A DNA stretch of 64,000 bases from Bacteroidota bacterium (GCA_013696965.1 JACCXN010000004.1:28709-92708); one strand, 5' to 3'; shown: positions 25,887 through 36,312, counted from the stretch's first letter. A program made the numbers and translations. Notes: a model not told the origin generated them from the sequence alone.

Positions 25887-26803
25887 TTAACTCCACTGTT
25901 TCAACCGTTCTTATTACCGGAGGAACTGGTTTTATAGGATCCCAGCTTACAAAACTTTTACAAACAGAAGGTTTTCGTGTTACTCACCTAAGCAGGTCTG
26001 TAAGTGGAAAAGAAAAAGTGAAGACTTATGCCTGGGATATAGAGAATGGATATATTGAAAACGGAGCAGTGGAACAAGCTGATTATATTATACATCTTGC
26101 AGGAGCCAACATTGCCCAAAAGAGATGGACAAAAGAAAGAAAGAAAATAATTATTGACAGCAGGGTTAAATCTGCTGAACTTATCTACAACAAAGCCTCT
26201 AAATCCACAGGAAAATTAAATGCCTTTATTTCTGCCTCAGGTGTAGGTTATTATGGCACTATAACTTCAGAAAAAATATTTAATGAGGATGATTCTGCCG
26301 GTTCTGATTTTACAGCCTATACATGTAAATTGTGGGAAGAAGCAGCCCTTAGATTTTCAAATCTCGGTATTCGAACAGTTCGGGTAAGAACGGCAATTGT
26401 TTTTGGCACAAATGGTGGTGCTCTACAAAAATTAGCAAATCCTATTAACAATTTCCTGGGAGCTCCTTTAGGCTCGGGAAATCAATATTTCCCCTGGATA
26501 CACATTAACGATTTGTGCCGGATTTATTTAAAAGCAATTCAGGATCAAACAATGCAGGGAGTTTATAACGCTGCAGCTCCTTATCATGTAACCAATAAGG
26601 ATTTGACAAAAACTATTGCAAAAGTGCTTCACAAACCTCTAATTTTGCCCAATGTGCCCGCTATTGCCATAAAAATAGTAATGGGAGAATTGGGTGATGC
26701 CATTTTAAAAGGAAGCCGGATATCTTCTGAAAAAATCAGGAAAGCAGGTTTTCATTTTAATTTTCCCGATATAAAAATTGCCTTAGAGGATTGTTTGAAA
26801 TAA
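25883..26803 (+). CDS. TIGR01777-family epimerase (YfcH-like SDR)
   Basis: The 306-residue protein has an atypical short-chain dehydrogenase fold: the N-terminal nucleotide motif [11 protein letters not shown], an [14 protein letters not shown] segment, SASGVGYYG at the active-site strand, and a C-terminal DUF1731-like part ([20 protein letters not shown]). These are the hallmarks of the TIGR01777/YfcH group, whose substrate is unknown. The start codon overlaps the stop of the glutamate dehydrogenase gene (ATGA). Confidence 0.88.
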   Translation: MINSTVSTVLITGGTGFIGSQLTKLLQTEGFRVTHLSRSVSGKEKVKTYAWDIENGYIENGAVEQADYIIHLAGANIAQKRWTKERKKIIIDSRVKSAELIYNKASKSTGKLNAFISASGVGYYGTITSEKIFNEDDSAGSDFTAYTCKLWEEAALRFSNLGIRTVRVRTAIVFGTNGGALQKLANPINNFLGAPLGSGNQYFPWIHINDLCRIYLKAIQDQTMQGVYNAAAPYHVTNKDLTKTIAKVLHKPLILPNVPAIAIKIVMGELGDAILKGSRISSEKIRKAGFHFNFPDIKIALEDCLK

Positions 26804-26896
26804 TGGCGTTTTTTCTAAAATAGGCAGACAATTTATTCAAAAACAAAAACAGCTCCCATTACTTTGGCTGGGTATTCAATAAAGTCTTTTAAACAG

Positions 26897-27877
26897 TTAA
26901 ATCTCTCTTGCCATTAGGCTTTCAGCCAAATTAAAAAGATGTTGTTTTTTGCTTTTATCTACTTTTACAGCCTCAAGATTGCTTATTGCTTTTTGAAAAT
27001 ACTTTTCCATTTCAAATTGTGCAGCTTCTTTAACCTTATATTTTTGAAAAACTTCTAATACCCAGGTAATCTTTTCCATTGAATTTGACGGAATGGTAGA
27101 AAATAAATATTTAAGCTGCTGCTTGTCCTTTTCATTTGCTTGTTCCAAAGCCTTCAAATAAAGGAAAGTTTTTTTATTTGCAATAATATCTCCGGCTATT
27201 TGTTTTCCGAATTTTTCGGGATCTCCGTATGAATCCAGAATATCATCCTGTAACTGAAAAGCAATACCGATGTTTTTTCCAAATTCCCAAAGTAGCAAAG
27301 CGTCTTGTTCAGGGGCATGAGCTACAATAGCGCCCATTTTTAAACTGGTTCCAAGTAAAACAGCCGTTTTTAATTCTATCATTTTAAGATACTCCTCAAT
27401 ATTTGCCTGACTGGTTTCATAATTCATATCCAGTTGTTGGCCTTCACAAACCTCAAGGGCAGTTTTGTTGAATACAGAAAGTAGTTGGTGCAATATTTCA
27501 GGCTTGTAATGCAACAATAGTTGGTAGGACTTAATCATCATAGCATCGCCTGCTAAAATGGCAACATTAACATTCCATTTCTTATGAACAGTTTCTTTTT
27601 TTCTTCTTATTGGAGCATTATCCATAATATCATCATGGATTAAAGTAAAATTATGCAAAACCTCAACAGCAATGGCAGCATTTATAGCCGATTCAACAGG
27701 TTTGTCAAATAAATCGCAGGCTAAAAGCACAAGGAGCGGCCGCATTCTTTTCCCACCTAATTTCAACATGTAGGAAAGAGGCTCATATAATTCACATGGA
27801 ATTCCATTCAAATTATTGGCATAAAAAACAATTCGCTCCTCTATTTCCAGCTGTAAATTTTGTATTGCCTGTGACAT
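26897..27877 (-). CDS. polyprenyl diphosphate synthase
   Basis: The 326-residue trans-prenyltransferase elongates isoprenoid diphosphates. Both aspartate-rich motifs are present, LIHDDIMDNAPIRR (first) and FQLQDDILDSYGD (second), as are GGKRMRPLLVLLACD near the N-terminus and GQQLDMNYE. Product length (farnesyl, geranylgeranyl or octaprenyl) cannot be settled from motifs. It is the last gene of a minus-strand run, 8 bp after the SDR gene. The isopentenyl diphosphate isomerase gene at 46.3 kb would feed it. Confidence 0.92.
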   Translation of the reverse strand: MSQAIQNLQLEIEERIVFYANNLNGIPCELYEPLSYMLKLGGKRMRPLLVLLACDLFDKPVESAINAAIAVEVLHNFTLIHDDIMDNAPIRRKKETVHKKWNVNVAILAGDAMMIKSYQLLLHYKPEILHQLLSVFNKTALEVCEGQQLDMNYETSQANIEEYLKMIELKTAVLLGTSLKMGAIVAHAPEQDALLLWEFGKNIGIAFQLQDDILDSYGDPEKFGKQIAGDIIANKKTFLYLKALEQANEKDKQQLKYLFSTIPSNSMEKITWVLEVFQKYKVKEAAQFEMEKYFQKAISNLEAVKVDKSKKQHLFNLAESLMAREI

Positions 27878-27885
27878 AGGAAATT

Positions 27886-28821
27886 TCAGAGAATATAAGA
27901 GGTGTTTTCAATTATTTTTTTCAAACCCTCTTCAAGAGAAACAGGTTCTCTTTTTAATAGAAGTTTCATTTTACTGATATCTGGCTGCCTGCGAGTCATA
28001 TCTCCTTCATCAAGAGGATCAAGATGGACAATGCGGGAGGAGGAATTAGCAACTTTAATAATCGTATTTGCCAAATTCAAAATGGTAATTTCTTTTTCAC
28101 CACCAACATTTACAACATCATTAATAAATTTATTTTCAACAAATGCATTAATACAAGAATCAATATTGTCATTTATGTAACAAAATGTACGTGTTTGCAT
28201 TCCATTGCCATATATGGTAATATCCTTGTTTTTAAGTGCTGCGGCAATAAATTTTGAAACAACAAAGTCTTTGCTTTGCTTTGGCCCATAGGTATTAAAA
28301 AACCTAAAAATGGTATAATCAAGGTTGTATTCTGTTTTGTACGATTTAAGGTAAGCCTCGCCTACATTTTTCACAATGGCATATGGAAGCCGGGAATTCA
28401 AAGGGGTAGTATGTTCATTTTGCGGAAACTCTACAGGTTCGCCATATACTTCTGAAGAAGAGGAATAAAAAACTCTTTTTACTCCGGTGTTTTTTGATAA
28501 ATGCAATACGTTTTTTATCCCTGTAATATCATTTAAAACCTTTACCGGATTACTTAAAGTCCTTTTAACGCCAACTAATGCAGCATAATGAAAAACATAA
28601 TCAAATTGCCAGGCATAAAAAACTCCTGAAATATCAGTCCACTCATTTATATCGCATTTTATAAAGCGAATATTGCCATGTTCCGAAACGGGTATTTTAT
28701 CAATGCTTCCAGTAACAAGGTTATCGGCAATTATTATGAAATTAGCAGGATCCTGTGCTAATTTCTCCGCCAGTGCACTTGGAATAAAACCAGCCCCGCC
28801 TGTAATTAATATTTTAGCCAT
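27886..28821 (-). CDS. extended SDR nucleotide-sugar epimerase/decarboxylase (UXS-like)
   Basis: From ATG 28821 the protein has 311 residues and begins directly with MAKILITGGAGFI; the frame reaches a GTG at 28866, but that would overlap rmlA. Motifs are the NAD-binding GGAGFI, the YSSSSEVYG strand, the catalytic YAIVK, RFFNTYGP, and GNGMQTRTFCYINDN, the last typical of UDP-glucuronate decarboxylases and related UDP-sugar epimerases. It follows rmlA by 10 bp, so it probably acts on a nucleotide sugar in surface-glycan synthesis; the exact substrate is uncertain. Confidence 0.85.
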   Translation of the reverse strand: MAKILITGGAGFIPSALAEKLAQDPANFIIIADNLVTGSIDKIPVSEHGNIRFIKCDINEWTDISGVFYAWQFDYVFHYAALVGVKRTLSNPVKVLNDITGIKNVLHLSKNTGVKRVFYSSSSEVYGEPVEFPQNEHTTPLNSRLPYAIVKNVGEAYLKSYKTEYNLDYTIFRFFNTYGPKQSKDFVVSKFIAAALKNKDITIYGNGMQTRTFCYINDNIDSCINAFVENKFINDVVNVGGEKEITILNLANTIIKVANSSSRIVHLDPLDEGDMTRRQPDISKMKLLLKREPVSLEEGLKKIIENTSYIL

Positions 28822-28831
28822 AATGTATGGA

Positions 28832-29689
28832 TTAAGGCAAATTAAGTAAATAATTGCCATAGCCACTTTTCAGAAGTGGTTGTGCCAGGTTTAAAAGTTG
28901 TTTTTTATTGATAAAATTCATCCTATAGGCTACCTCTTCAATACATCCTATTTTCAGTCCTTGTCTTTCTTCTATTACCTGAACATACTGGCCTGCTTGC
29001 ATTAAGGAATGAAAGGTTCCAGTATCAAGCCAGGCTGTCCCCCTGTCTAAAATGGCAACTTTTAAATTGTTGTTTTTTAGGTAATGTTTATTGACATCCG
29101 TTATCTCATACTCCCCTCTGGAACTAGGTTCTAATTTTTTTGCAATTTCAATAACCGAATTATCATAAAAATACAATCCCGGAACAGCAAAATTCGATTT
29201 AGGTTTTTGTGGTTTTTCTTCAATAGAAATAGCTTTGTTATTTTTATCAAACTCAACTACTCCATATCTTTCAGGATCTGAAACATGGTATGCAAACACA
29301 ACTCCGCCATCCGGTTTGGTTATTGATTGAAGCAAAACCGACATTCCTGAACCATAAAAAATATTATCTCCAAGAATTAAGGCAACATTATCTTTTCCAA
29401 TAAATTTTTCACCTATAACAAATGCCTGTGCAAGTCCATTGGGTACTTCCTGAACTGCATAAGAAAACTGGCATCCCAAATTTTTTCCATCTCCCAATAG
29501 CTTTTCAAAATTAGGTAAATCTGAAGGTGTAGAAATAATAAGAATTTCATTAATACCAGCCATCATTAAAGTAGAAAGCGGATAATAAATCATAGGTTTA
29601 TCGTAAACCGGCATTAATTGTTTGCTTACAGCTAAGGTTAATGGGTGAAGTCGAGTGCCAGAGCCTCCAGCAAGAATTATTCCTTTCAT
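28832..29689 (-). CDS. rmlA: glucose-1-phosphate thymidylyltransferase
   Basis: The 285-residue enzyme makes dTDP-glucose from glucose-1-phosphate and dTTP, the entry to dTDP-rhamnose and other deoxysugars. Signatures are [51 protein letters not shown] and [11 protein letters not shown]. Length is normal. rmlB, rmlC and rmlD are not nearby, so the fate of dTDP-glucose cannot be read here. It lies between the MMPL-type exporter gene (61 bp upstream) and the SDR gene. Confidence 0.93.
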   Translation of the reverse strand: MKGIILAGGSGTRLHPLTLAVSKQLMPVYDKPMIYYPLSTLMMAGINEILIISTPSDLPNFEKLLGDGKNLGCQFSYAVQEVPNGLAQAFVIGEKFIGKDNVALILGDNIFYGSGMSVLLQSITKPDGGVVFAYHVSDPERYGVVEFDKNNKAISIEEKPQKPKSNFAVPGLYFYDNSVIEIAKKLEPSSRGEYEITDVNKHYLKNNNLKVAILDRGTAWLDTGTFHSLMQAGQYVQVIEERQGLKIGCIEEVAYRMNFINKKQLLNLAQPLLKSGYGNYLLNLP

Positions 29690-29750
29690 TTATTGATTTA
29701 ATGTAAGTTACAGACAGTTATAATGAGAAAATGAGTAAACATTATTGATT

Positions 29751-32162
29751 CTAAAACACTTTTGGGACATTTGGATCACTGGTATCTCCAATAACCAAAT
29801 CTTTGAGTTCAATATCTTCCTCCTCGTCAATAATTTGTACTAATGGTTCCTTAAAAGCCTTAGTAGTTAAGGATTTTTCCAATGAAAGCAACAAACAAGG
29901 CAAAACAATAAGATTTGAAAGCATAGCAACAAAAAGGGTAACTGCTACAAGGATACCAAGGGCTACTGTTCCACCAAAATTAGAAACGGAAAATATGCCA
30001 AAACCGAAAAACAAAACAATAGAGGTATAGATCATACTAACTCCTGATTCCCTTAAGGCAGCAATAACGGAATCTTTAATATTCCATTTCAACACTTTAA
30101 GCTCCTGCCGGTATTTGGCCAGGTAATGTATTGTATCATCCACAGAAATTCCAAAAGCAATACTGAAAACCAAAATAGTTGAAGGTTTTATTGCTATTCC
30201 AAAATATCCCATAAGTCCTGCGGTAACCAATAAAGGTATAAAGTTAGGCACAAGTGAAACAAAAACCATTCGATAGGATGAAAACAAAAAGGCCATAAGA
30301 ATAGAAATGACTACAATTGCCAGTGCCAAACTTGTAAAAAGATTTTTAACCAAAAAATTTGTGCCTTTCAAAAACACGATACTGTTACCAGTTAACACAA
30401 CATCGAATTTTTCAGGATCAAAAATAGAATCAATGCGTGGTTTTATATCATTCTTAATCACCTGCATTTTTTTTGTGCCAATATCCGCCATTTGAACGCT
30501 AACGCGGGTATAGCGTTTTGTAGAGTCAATAAATGTTCTTAATATATTTTCTTTTGCACCCGTTTTTGCAGTAAAATAAGGGGCTAAAAAGCTTTTTTCC
30601 ATATCACTTGGTAAGCTGTATCTATCAGGGCTTCCATTGTAATAGGCCTGTTTGGAAAATTTAACAACTTCTGCCATTGAAACAGGCTTAGAAAATTCAG
30701 GATAAGATGAAATAAGATCCTGTAACTGGTCAATTTTTTTTAGTGTGGATATTTGACTTGCCGCTCCTGGTTTTTTAGCATCAATTGATATCTCAAAGGG
30801 CATTACTCCGCTAAAATTTTCCTGGAAAAACATTAGATCAACAACAATTGGATCGTGTATAGGAAGGTCATCCACAATGTTTCCTGTTGTTTGAATTTTT
30901 GTTATTCCATTTATTGCTAAAGCAATGGCTATAGCAGATACTATGTAAACAGTTTTACGGTATCCAGTTACAATCACAACAAACCGTTCAACAAGATTGA
31001 AAATTAATTTGTTTTCAAGGTGTTTGGTATTCTTCTCGTTTGGGGGAGGAAAATAACTGAATATGATTGGTATAAGCAACAATGACAATACAAAAACACA
31101 CAGTATGTTAATGGAGGCTACAATTCCGAATTCCTGCAGAATTCGGCTGTTAGTAACAATAAATGCAGCAAATCCAAGGGCTGTTGTTGTATTAGTAAGT
31201 AAAGTAGCTCCTCCAATTTTTTGGATAGATCGAATTAGCGCTTTGGCCTGATTTCCGTGTATTTTATATTCCCTGTGGTACTTGTTTAACATAAAAATGC
31301 AATTGGGAATACCAATAACAATAATTAAAGGAGGGATAAGGGCAAGAAGTATGGTAATTCTAAAATCAAAAATAGCTACAGTCCCGAGGGAATAAATTAC
31401 ACCAATGGCAACTACCATCATGGAAAAAAGAGTAATTTTAATTGAGCGGAAAAACAGAAATAGAATAAAAGCGGTCACAAAAATTGCAAGAAGGATAAAC
31501 AATTTTAATTCGGCCGCAACTTTTGTTGTCATGTTGCTGCGAATGTATGGCAAGCCAGAGTAGTGAAGATCCAAACCGGCAGCTGTTGCTTCCTGATGAA
31601 TAATCTCTTTTAACTCAAGCATGAACTTATCTCTTTGAGCAGAATTAACTATTTTTTTATCAATTGAAACCGCCATTAAGGTTGCTCCTGAGGATTCATT
31701 ATAAATCCTACCATTGTAAAACGGAAGCGAGAAAATAATTTCTTTCAGGCTGTCTAATTCCTCTTGTGTTGTTGGTGCTTGTTTTACAACGGGTAAAAAA
31801 TCAAATTTCTTTATTGAATCATTTTTACTGAGATTGTAAATATGAGCAAGGGATATAACTTCATCTACTCCCTCTATTGCTTTTAATCGATTTCCAAGAT
31901 TATACCAGGAAATGAATTTATCCAGTTTAAAGAGATCAGGTTCTTTAAGGCCAATGGCAAGGATATTTCCATCTTCACCAAAGCGGTTTTTAAAGTCCTC
32001 GTAATCAATTAGGGTTGGATCATCCGAAGGTAAAAGCTTTAGAAATTCATAGTCCATTCTTACTGTTGATGCCTTATAGGCCATAAAACCTGTAAAAAGA
32101 CCCAAGAGAATCAGAATAGAAACTCTGTTACGTAAAATTAAACTACAAATCGTTCCCCACAT
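29751..32162 (-). CDS. RND/MMPL-superfamily exporter
   Basis: The 803-residue inner-membrane protein has the duplicated RND plan. TM1 (about 9-30) is followed by a large periplasmic domain (35-215), five membrane helices (about 220-370), a second pair of TM and periplasmic domain (about 405-620) and five final helices (625-775). The helices include FGISVDDTIHYLAKYR, the MMPL/HpnN-type GxxxD motif, and an acidic cytoplasmic tail. It is likely to move lipids or hydrophobic compounds out of the inner membrane using proton motive force. The linked rmlA, SDR and prenyl synthase genes hint at an envelope lipid or glycolipid, by inference only. Confidence 0.85.
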   Translation of the reverse strand: MWGTICSLILRNRVSILILLGLFTGFMAYKASTVRMDYEFLKLLPSDDPTLIDYEDFKNRFGEDGNILAIGLKEPDLFKLDKFISWYNLGNRLKAIEGVDEVISLAHIYNLSKNDSIKKFDFLPVVKQAPTTQEELDSLKEIIFSLPFYNGRIYNESSGATLMAVSIDKKIVNSAQRDKFMLELKEIIHQEATAAGLDLHYSGLPYIRSNMTTKVAAELKLFILLAIFVTAFILFLFFRSIKITLFSMMVVAIGVIYSLGTVAIFDFRITILLALIPPLIIVIGIPNCIFMLNKYHREYKIHGNQAKALIRSIQKIGGATLLTNTTTALGFAAFIVTNSRILQEFGIVASINILCVFVLSLLLIPIIFSYFPPPNEKNTKHLENKLIFNLVERFVVIVTGYRKTVYIVSAIAIALAINGITKIQTTGNIVDDLPIHDPIVVDLMFFQENFSGVMPFEISIDAKKPGAASQISTLKKIDQLQDLISSYPEFSKPVSMAEVVKFSKQAYYNGSPDRYSLPSDMEKSFLAPYFTAKTGAKENILRTFIDSTKRYTRVSVQMADIGTKKMQVIKNDIKPRIDSIFDPEKFDVVLTGNSIVFLKGTNFLVKNLFTSLALAIVVISILMAFLFSSYRMVFVSLVPNFIPLLVTAGLMGYFGIAIKPSTILVFSIAFGISVDDTIHYLAKYRQELKVLKWNIKDSVIAALRESGVSMIYTSIVLFFGFGIFSVSNFGGTVALGILVAVTLFVAMLSNLIVLPCLLLSLEKSLTTKAFKEPLVQIIDEEEDIELKDLVIGDTSDPNVPKVF

Positions 32163-32403
32163 AAAGTATTAGTATCAAAAACAATTGTCGAAATTATGAA
32201 CTTATTAAGGAATATCAAAATAAAACAATGACAGCCAGTACTAAAAAAGGTGTAAAATAAAGACGCTTTAACCGACTATGCTTTTTATCAAAATAAAAAA
32301 ACAAACGCAAAAGGACTGATAATAGTACAAGTACGGCCGTTTTATAAAAATTAATTGTATTTTTGGAATGAGATTTGTAAAACCCCTGGTCAAAACAATT
32401 TTT

Positions 32404-33693
32404 ATGAATAATTTTATTTTTAGTTCCGCTAAAAGCCTTTTTGTACCTTCTAATAGCTGCAAACAAATAAACTCAGTAACCTGTTTTCCAGGCAAACATT
32501 TTAGAAAAGCCACCACTGGTTTTAATTCAGCATTCGTTGTTTTAATGCTAATGCTGTCATTTTCTTCTTGCATATCATCCAAAAAACACATGGACAGAGG
32601 GCAATATGATATAGCAATTACAAAGTCTGTAAAAAAATTAAAGAAAAACCGGAATAATGAGAAACACATGCTGATTCTGGAAAAATCATATAACCTGGCC
32701 AATGAAAGGGATAAGGAAAGGGTAGGGTTTCTGAAGCTGGAAGGCAATCCAGATATTTGGGATGATGTTTACCAATCCTTTTTAAGCTTAAAAGGAAGAC
32801 AGGCAAGAGTAAAACCAGTTATGCCACTAAAAGTGCCTAGTACGGGTAGAGTAATTTCATTTGATTTTGTTAATTATGATGAAGAAATAATAAATGCAAA
32901 AAGGAAAGCTGCGGAATTTTACTACGTTCGTGGCACTTTGCTCCTGGAAAATGGCAGCAAGGAAAATGCCAGGTCTGCTTATAATGATTTCAAAAACGTA
33001 CAGAAATTTTTTTCTGATTATAAAGATTTGAACCAGCAAATAAATAAGGCCCTGGATATAGGAACAAGTCATGTGGCCTTTAAAATGCAAAATGCAAGCG
33101 GTATTCCTTTGCCCTTAGCTTTTGAAGAAGATTTAACAAAAATAAGCCTTAATGATTTAAATGGGCAATGGGTGAAATTTCATACCATTATTGAAAAAAA
33201 CGCCTTCTACGATTATACTGTAAAGGTAAATATAAGAATGATTGATATTAGTCCGGAGGGATTAAAGGAAGTTCATTTTATTGAGACAAAAGATGTGCAA
33301 GATGGATTTCAATACCTTTTGGATAAAAATGGAAATGTAATGAAAGACAGCCTGGGCAATGATATGAAGGCACCAAAATATAAAACCATAACGTGCAACC
33401 TTATTGAAACACAACAGAAAAAAACAGCAAGAATAGCAGGAACAATTGATTTTATAGATAACCATACCGGACAATTATTAAAAAGCGATCCAATTGCTTC
33501 CGATGTCTTTTTTGACCATATCTCACTAATAGCAATTGGAGACCTAAATGCACTAAAGCCAGAAACAAAAAAAATGATTGGAATAAAACCAATGCCTTTC
33601 CCTCCAAACCCTGAAATGATAATGCAATGCGGAAATATTATGAAGGGGATGACAAAAAATATTTTGGTGAACAACCAGAGGCTTTTAAATTAA
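32404..33693 (+). CDS. hypothetical lipoprotein with internal lipobox
   Basis: The frame opens at ATG 32368, but a TATTTTTG box at 32358-32365 would put transcription near or past that codon, so ATG 32404 (429 residues) is my choice. A clear lipobox (LSFSSC) occurs only after ~55 residues, giving an unusually long N-terminal region; the true start may be a non-standard codon closer to it. The mature part has a helical, TPR-like half (KKLKKNRNNEKHMLILEKSY) and a beta-rich second half. It resembles uncharacterised Bacteroidota lipoproteins; function unknown. Confidence 0.65.
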   Translation: MNNFIFSSAKSLFVPSNSCKQINSVTCFPGKHFRKATTGFNSAFVVLMLMLSFSSCISSKKHMDRGQYDIAITKSVKKLKKNRNNEKHMLILEKSYNLANERDKERVGFLKLEGNPDIWDDVYQSFLSLKGRQARVKPVMPLKVPSTGRVISFDFVNYDEEIINAKRKAAEFYYVRGTLLLENGSKENARSAYNDFKNVQKFFSDYKDLNQQINKALDIGTSHVAFKMQNASGIPLPLAFEEDLTKISLNDLNGQWVKFHTIIEKNAFYDYTVKVNIRMIDISPEGLKEVHFIETKDVQDGFQYLLDKNGNVMKDSLGNDMKAPKYKTITCNLIETQQKKTARIAGTIDFIDNHTGQLLKSDPIASDVFFDHISLIAIGDLNALKPETKKMIGIKPMPFPPNPEMIMQCGNIMKGMTKNILVNNQRLLN

Positions 33694-33827
33694 TTTATGT
33701 TTGTATTTGGGCAAAAACAATGAAGGAACTTTTAAATTTACAGGACGCTTTTAACTTATAAAATAACCAGCGCAGATTTAATTTAAGAAAAGCAAACTTT
33801 TTAAAAAAATTATTTTGCCTTGGTTTT

Positions 33828-33857
33828 TTTGGTCGATTAAATTAATCCTTACATTTG
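33828..33857 (+). promoter_or_regulatory. Bacteroidota-type promoter of the 33.9-kb lipoprotein operon
   Basis: TTTG at 33828-33831 and TACATTTG at 33850-33857 are 18 bp apart, close to the Bacteroidota -33/-7 consensus (TTTG, TAnnTTTG). Transcription would begin about 25 bp before the ATG at 33888. Confidence 0.6.
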
Positions 33858-33887
33858 AGGTAATAATTCATTTATCTCCCAAATATT

Positions 33888-34781
33888 ATGAAACTTAAAT
33901 TTAGAACCATCCTAATTCTTCATTTTAGCTTTTTGATTTTATTGGTAAATAGTTGCAAGACGGAAGTACCGGACACTTCAGCTGATTCTGAATCTATTGT
34001 TACAGAGGAAGTAGAGACTGATAATACAGGAAGTATTTTTTATTCAATTCCATCTCCAATGGAGTTGGGGGCTTTGTTGCATCGTGCAGGAGTATCATAC
34101 AATAGTGAGTTATTAAATCCTACCGACAAGGCATCTCAATATATTGGCACATCAAGCAAGGCACTTAATTTAGGTGTATATGTAGCTGATTTAAGTTATA
34201 CAACAGCATCAAACAAGATGCAAGAATCCATGAATTATTTAAACAGTGCACGAATTCTTTCTGAAGAACTTGGATTAAAATCATTTTCTGGAGAAATGAT
34301 GCTGGAAATAGAAAAAAACCTGGACAAAAAAGATGAATTAATAAAATTGGTTTCAGAGGCATATCAATCCTCGAATGAAACACTTACTGAAAATGACAGG
34401 GAAACGATTTCTATTTTGGCAATTACAGGGGGCTGGATTGAAGGAATTTATATAGGAACCCAAATTGCAAAAACAAATGCAAACAATTCGGGAATTATTA
34501 AAATGATAGCCGAACAAAGAACAACCTTGGATAATCTTATTTCACAAATGAAACCCCACAAATCCAATTTAGCAATAGGGTCATTATTAAACTCCCTAAA
34601 TGATTTAAAGAAAATTTATGATGAAACACCTGTTGGCGAAGCCAGTGCAGAGATAGACGTAAGGGAAGGCTCTAACCAAATCACCATTGGCGGGACTTCC
34701 GGTTTTTCACTTTCTGATGATCAATTTTCAAGAATAACAAAAACGGTTGATGAAATAAGAACGAGTATTGTTAAAATATAA
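33888..34781 (+). CDS. uncharacterised lipoprotein, 297 residues
   Basis: A lipoprotein signal (hydrophobic LILHFSFLILLV, then NSC) is followed by an acidic Ser/Glu/Thr-rich linker (residues 25-50) and an alpha-helical domain of about 240 residues with no cysteine or metal motif. I do not recognise a named family, though similar helical lipoproteins are common in Bacteroidota. A strong promoter match lies 31 bp upstream. The next gene starts 28 bp downstream and also encodes an exported protein, so the two probably work together at the cell envelope. Confidence 0.7.
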   Translation: MKLKFRTILILHFSFLILLVNSCKTEVPDTSADSESIVTEEVETDNTGSIFYSIPSPMELGALLHRAGVSYNSELLNPTDKASQYIGTSSKALNLGVYVADLSYTTASNKMQESMNYLNSARILSEELGLKSFSGEMMLEIEKNLDKKDELIKLVSEAYQSSNETLTENDRETISILAITGGWIEGIYIGTQIAKTNANNSGIIKMIAEQRTTLDNLISQMKPHKSNLAIGSLLNSLNDLKKIYDETPVGEASAEIDVREGSNQITIGGTSGFSLSDDQFSRITKTVDEIRTSIVKI

Positions 34782-34809
34782 GCCCAATAACCTAATAATA
34801 AATCAAAAC

Positions 34810-35250
34810 ATGAAAACAACCCTCACCTTTAAAAAAAGTATAATTGTACTTCTGTTTGCATTGCCTTTATCGGTATTTGCCCAATGCAATTCGTTTATGA
34901 AACTTAAATGCAATCCTATTTTAAAACCCTATTTGAGTAGCGGACAAGTTTTTAATTCCACTTTATTATCAGAAGACAAAGCTAAACTTCTTCTTACTTT
35001 TTATGAAGGAATGAATTATAGAATAGTTGTATGCAGCCAACCCGAACTTGGAAATGTTCAAATGAGGCTTAAGGACGGAAAAAACAAAATTGTTTTCACA
35101 GGTTCTGTTCAAGAATCAAATTTTTGGGATCTAAAAGTTGATGCTACACAGGTTATGACTATTGAAGTATTGACACCAGTCCTGGAAAATACTGAAAGTA
35201 TGGTAAAAAGCGGTTGTGTTTCACTTATGGTAGGTTTTAAGCCCTACTAA
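34810..35250 (+). CDS. small secreted protein, 146 residues
   Basis: ATG 34810 begins a signal peptide (MKTTLTFKKSI, then a hydrophobic core ending SVFAQ); a TTG 42 bp upstream in the same frame is unlikely as it would bury the signal. The mature protein of ~120 residues appears beta-rich, with three cysteines near its N-terminus and middle (QCNSF, LKCN, VVCSQ) and one near the C-terminus (SGCVS) that could form disulfides. No family recognised. It ends about 95 bp before a good terminator and is probably co-transcribed with the lipoprotein gene upstream. Confidence 0.7.
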   Translation: MKTTLTFKKSIIVLLFALPLSVFAQCNSFMKLKCNPILKPYLSSGQVFNSTLLSEDKAKLLLTFYEGMNYRIVVCSQPELGNVQMRLKDGKNKIVFTGSVQESNFWDLKVDATQVMTIEVLTPVLENTESMVKSGCVSLMVGFKPY

Positions 35251-35585
35251 TTAAATTGCTTGAAATAAATCATGTGCTTTTTCACGAATGTTTATGGTAA
35301 CCTTTAGCTAAATATTCTTGAAATAAACAGTACTATTAAAACATAAAAAATGCCTTTAGTTAAACTCTAAAGGCATTTTTTTATTCGTATTATCGGCTAA
35401 ACTTTGAAATAGCAAATACAAAAACCTGCATATTCTTTTTAAAGGTGATTTAACTACTTTTTTGAACCTAAAGCCATTGTGAATTCATCTGTTTTGGTCA
35501 TCTAAAACTAATTCACATTCAAAAGAATCGAACATTAAGAGTCCACAACAAAACCCTATACAAGAATAGGAAAGATGTTAAAAGA
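35251..35585. other. intergenic region with terminator, otherwise empty
   Basis: The 335 bp between convergent genes hold one clear terminator hairpin at 35346-35380. No frame longer than a few dozen codons, repeat or RNA gene could be recognised in the rest. Confidence 0.6.
35346..35380. terminator. bidirectional rho-independent terminator
   Basis: AAAAATGCCTTTAG and CTAAAGGCATTTTT form a 14-bp stem with a 7-base loop. Runs of A on the left and T on the right let it work in both directions, as expected between the convergent secreted-protein gene and the 35.6-kb gene. Confidence 0.85.
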
Positions 35586-36251
35586 CTAATTAATAGCCTT
35601 TATTTTTTTCTCTAAATCAGAAAGAACTACTTTTTGAGCATCCACTTCTTTTTTCTTTGCTTCCTGAGCCTTAAGGTTTTTTTGAATATCAGCCTCAGCA
35701 GCTTGTATTTTTGATTTGTAGGTTTCTATATCCTTCTCAAGGCTGCCTTTATCCTTTACCAATGATTCAAGATCCTTTTCATTCTTTTTTTGTAGTTTTT
35801 CCGCCTCTTTTACAACTGCTTCAACAGCTTCCTTACTAACTTTTACAGCAAAATTGTAAACAATGTTTTTTGCTTCTTTAAATTCTGAGGAATGCTGAGA
35901 AGATGACAAATAAGCTCCTCCAAGATCAAATCCAACAATAAATTTCACAGATCCGTTTTTATTGTCCTCCACTCGTGCATATACATCAACAGTATTAGGA
36001 CCTATTGCCTTAATGGTGGCATCATCCGCAAAAATTTCTTTTTTTGAAGATACTTTCGCATTGAAATCCTTCATAATTGATTTCCATTCTTTTTCAATAT
36101 CCGATGCTGAGGCTTCATATATGGTAACAATAAGAGCATTGTTTTTACCATTGCCAATGTTTTCGTTAGATTCAGATAAAGAGATTTTTTTCTGAGCCAT
36201 TAATTGAACAGCAAAAACTGTTAATACAAGAAGAAGAATTGCTTTTTTCAT
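35586..36251 (-). CDS. secreted coiled-coil protein, 221 residues
   Basis: A signal peptide (residues 1-19, ending LMAQ) precedes a globular alpha/beta part of ~120 residues (IVTIYEASASDIEKEWK, VKFIVGFDLGGAY) and a strongly charged coiled coil (about 135-221, rich in Lys, Glu, Ala). It should be periplasmic or surface-associated. I do not recognise a named family. An almost ideal promoter (TTTG, 19 bp, TAAGTTTG) lies 25-55 bp upstream, suggesting active expression, and the bidirectional terminator lies downstream. Confidence 0.75.
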   Translation of the reverse strand: MKKAILLLVLTVFAVQLMAQKKISLSESNENIGNGKNNALIVTIYEASASDIEKEWKSIMKDFNAKVSSKKEIFADDATIKAIGPNTVDVYARVEDNKNGSVKFIVGFDLGGAYLSSSQHSSEFKEAKNIVYNFAVKVSKEAVEAVVKEAEKLQKKNEKDLESLVKDKGSLEKDIETYKSKIQAAEADIQKNLKAQEAKKKEVDAQKVVLSDLEKKIKAIN

Positions 36252-36275
36252 AGTTTGTTTTTATATTAATATGAC

Positions 36276-36306
36276 CAAACTTAATATTTTTATCTTTTAA
36301 TGCAAA
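36276..36306 (-). promoter_or_regulatory. Bacteroidota-type promoter of the 35.6-kb gene
   Basis: On the minus strand TTTG (36306-36303) and TAAGTTTG (36283-36276) are separated by 19 bp, an exact match to the TTTG-19-TAnnTTTG consensus. The leader would be about 18-20 nt. Confidence 0.7.
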
Positions 36307-36312
36307 ATGTTT

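Noticed and set aside
32268..32747. 159-codon minus-strand frame
   Set aside because: It overlaps the lipoprotein gene on the plus strand, and its sequence is low-complexity Ser/Phe/Leu without any motif.
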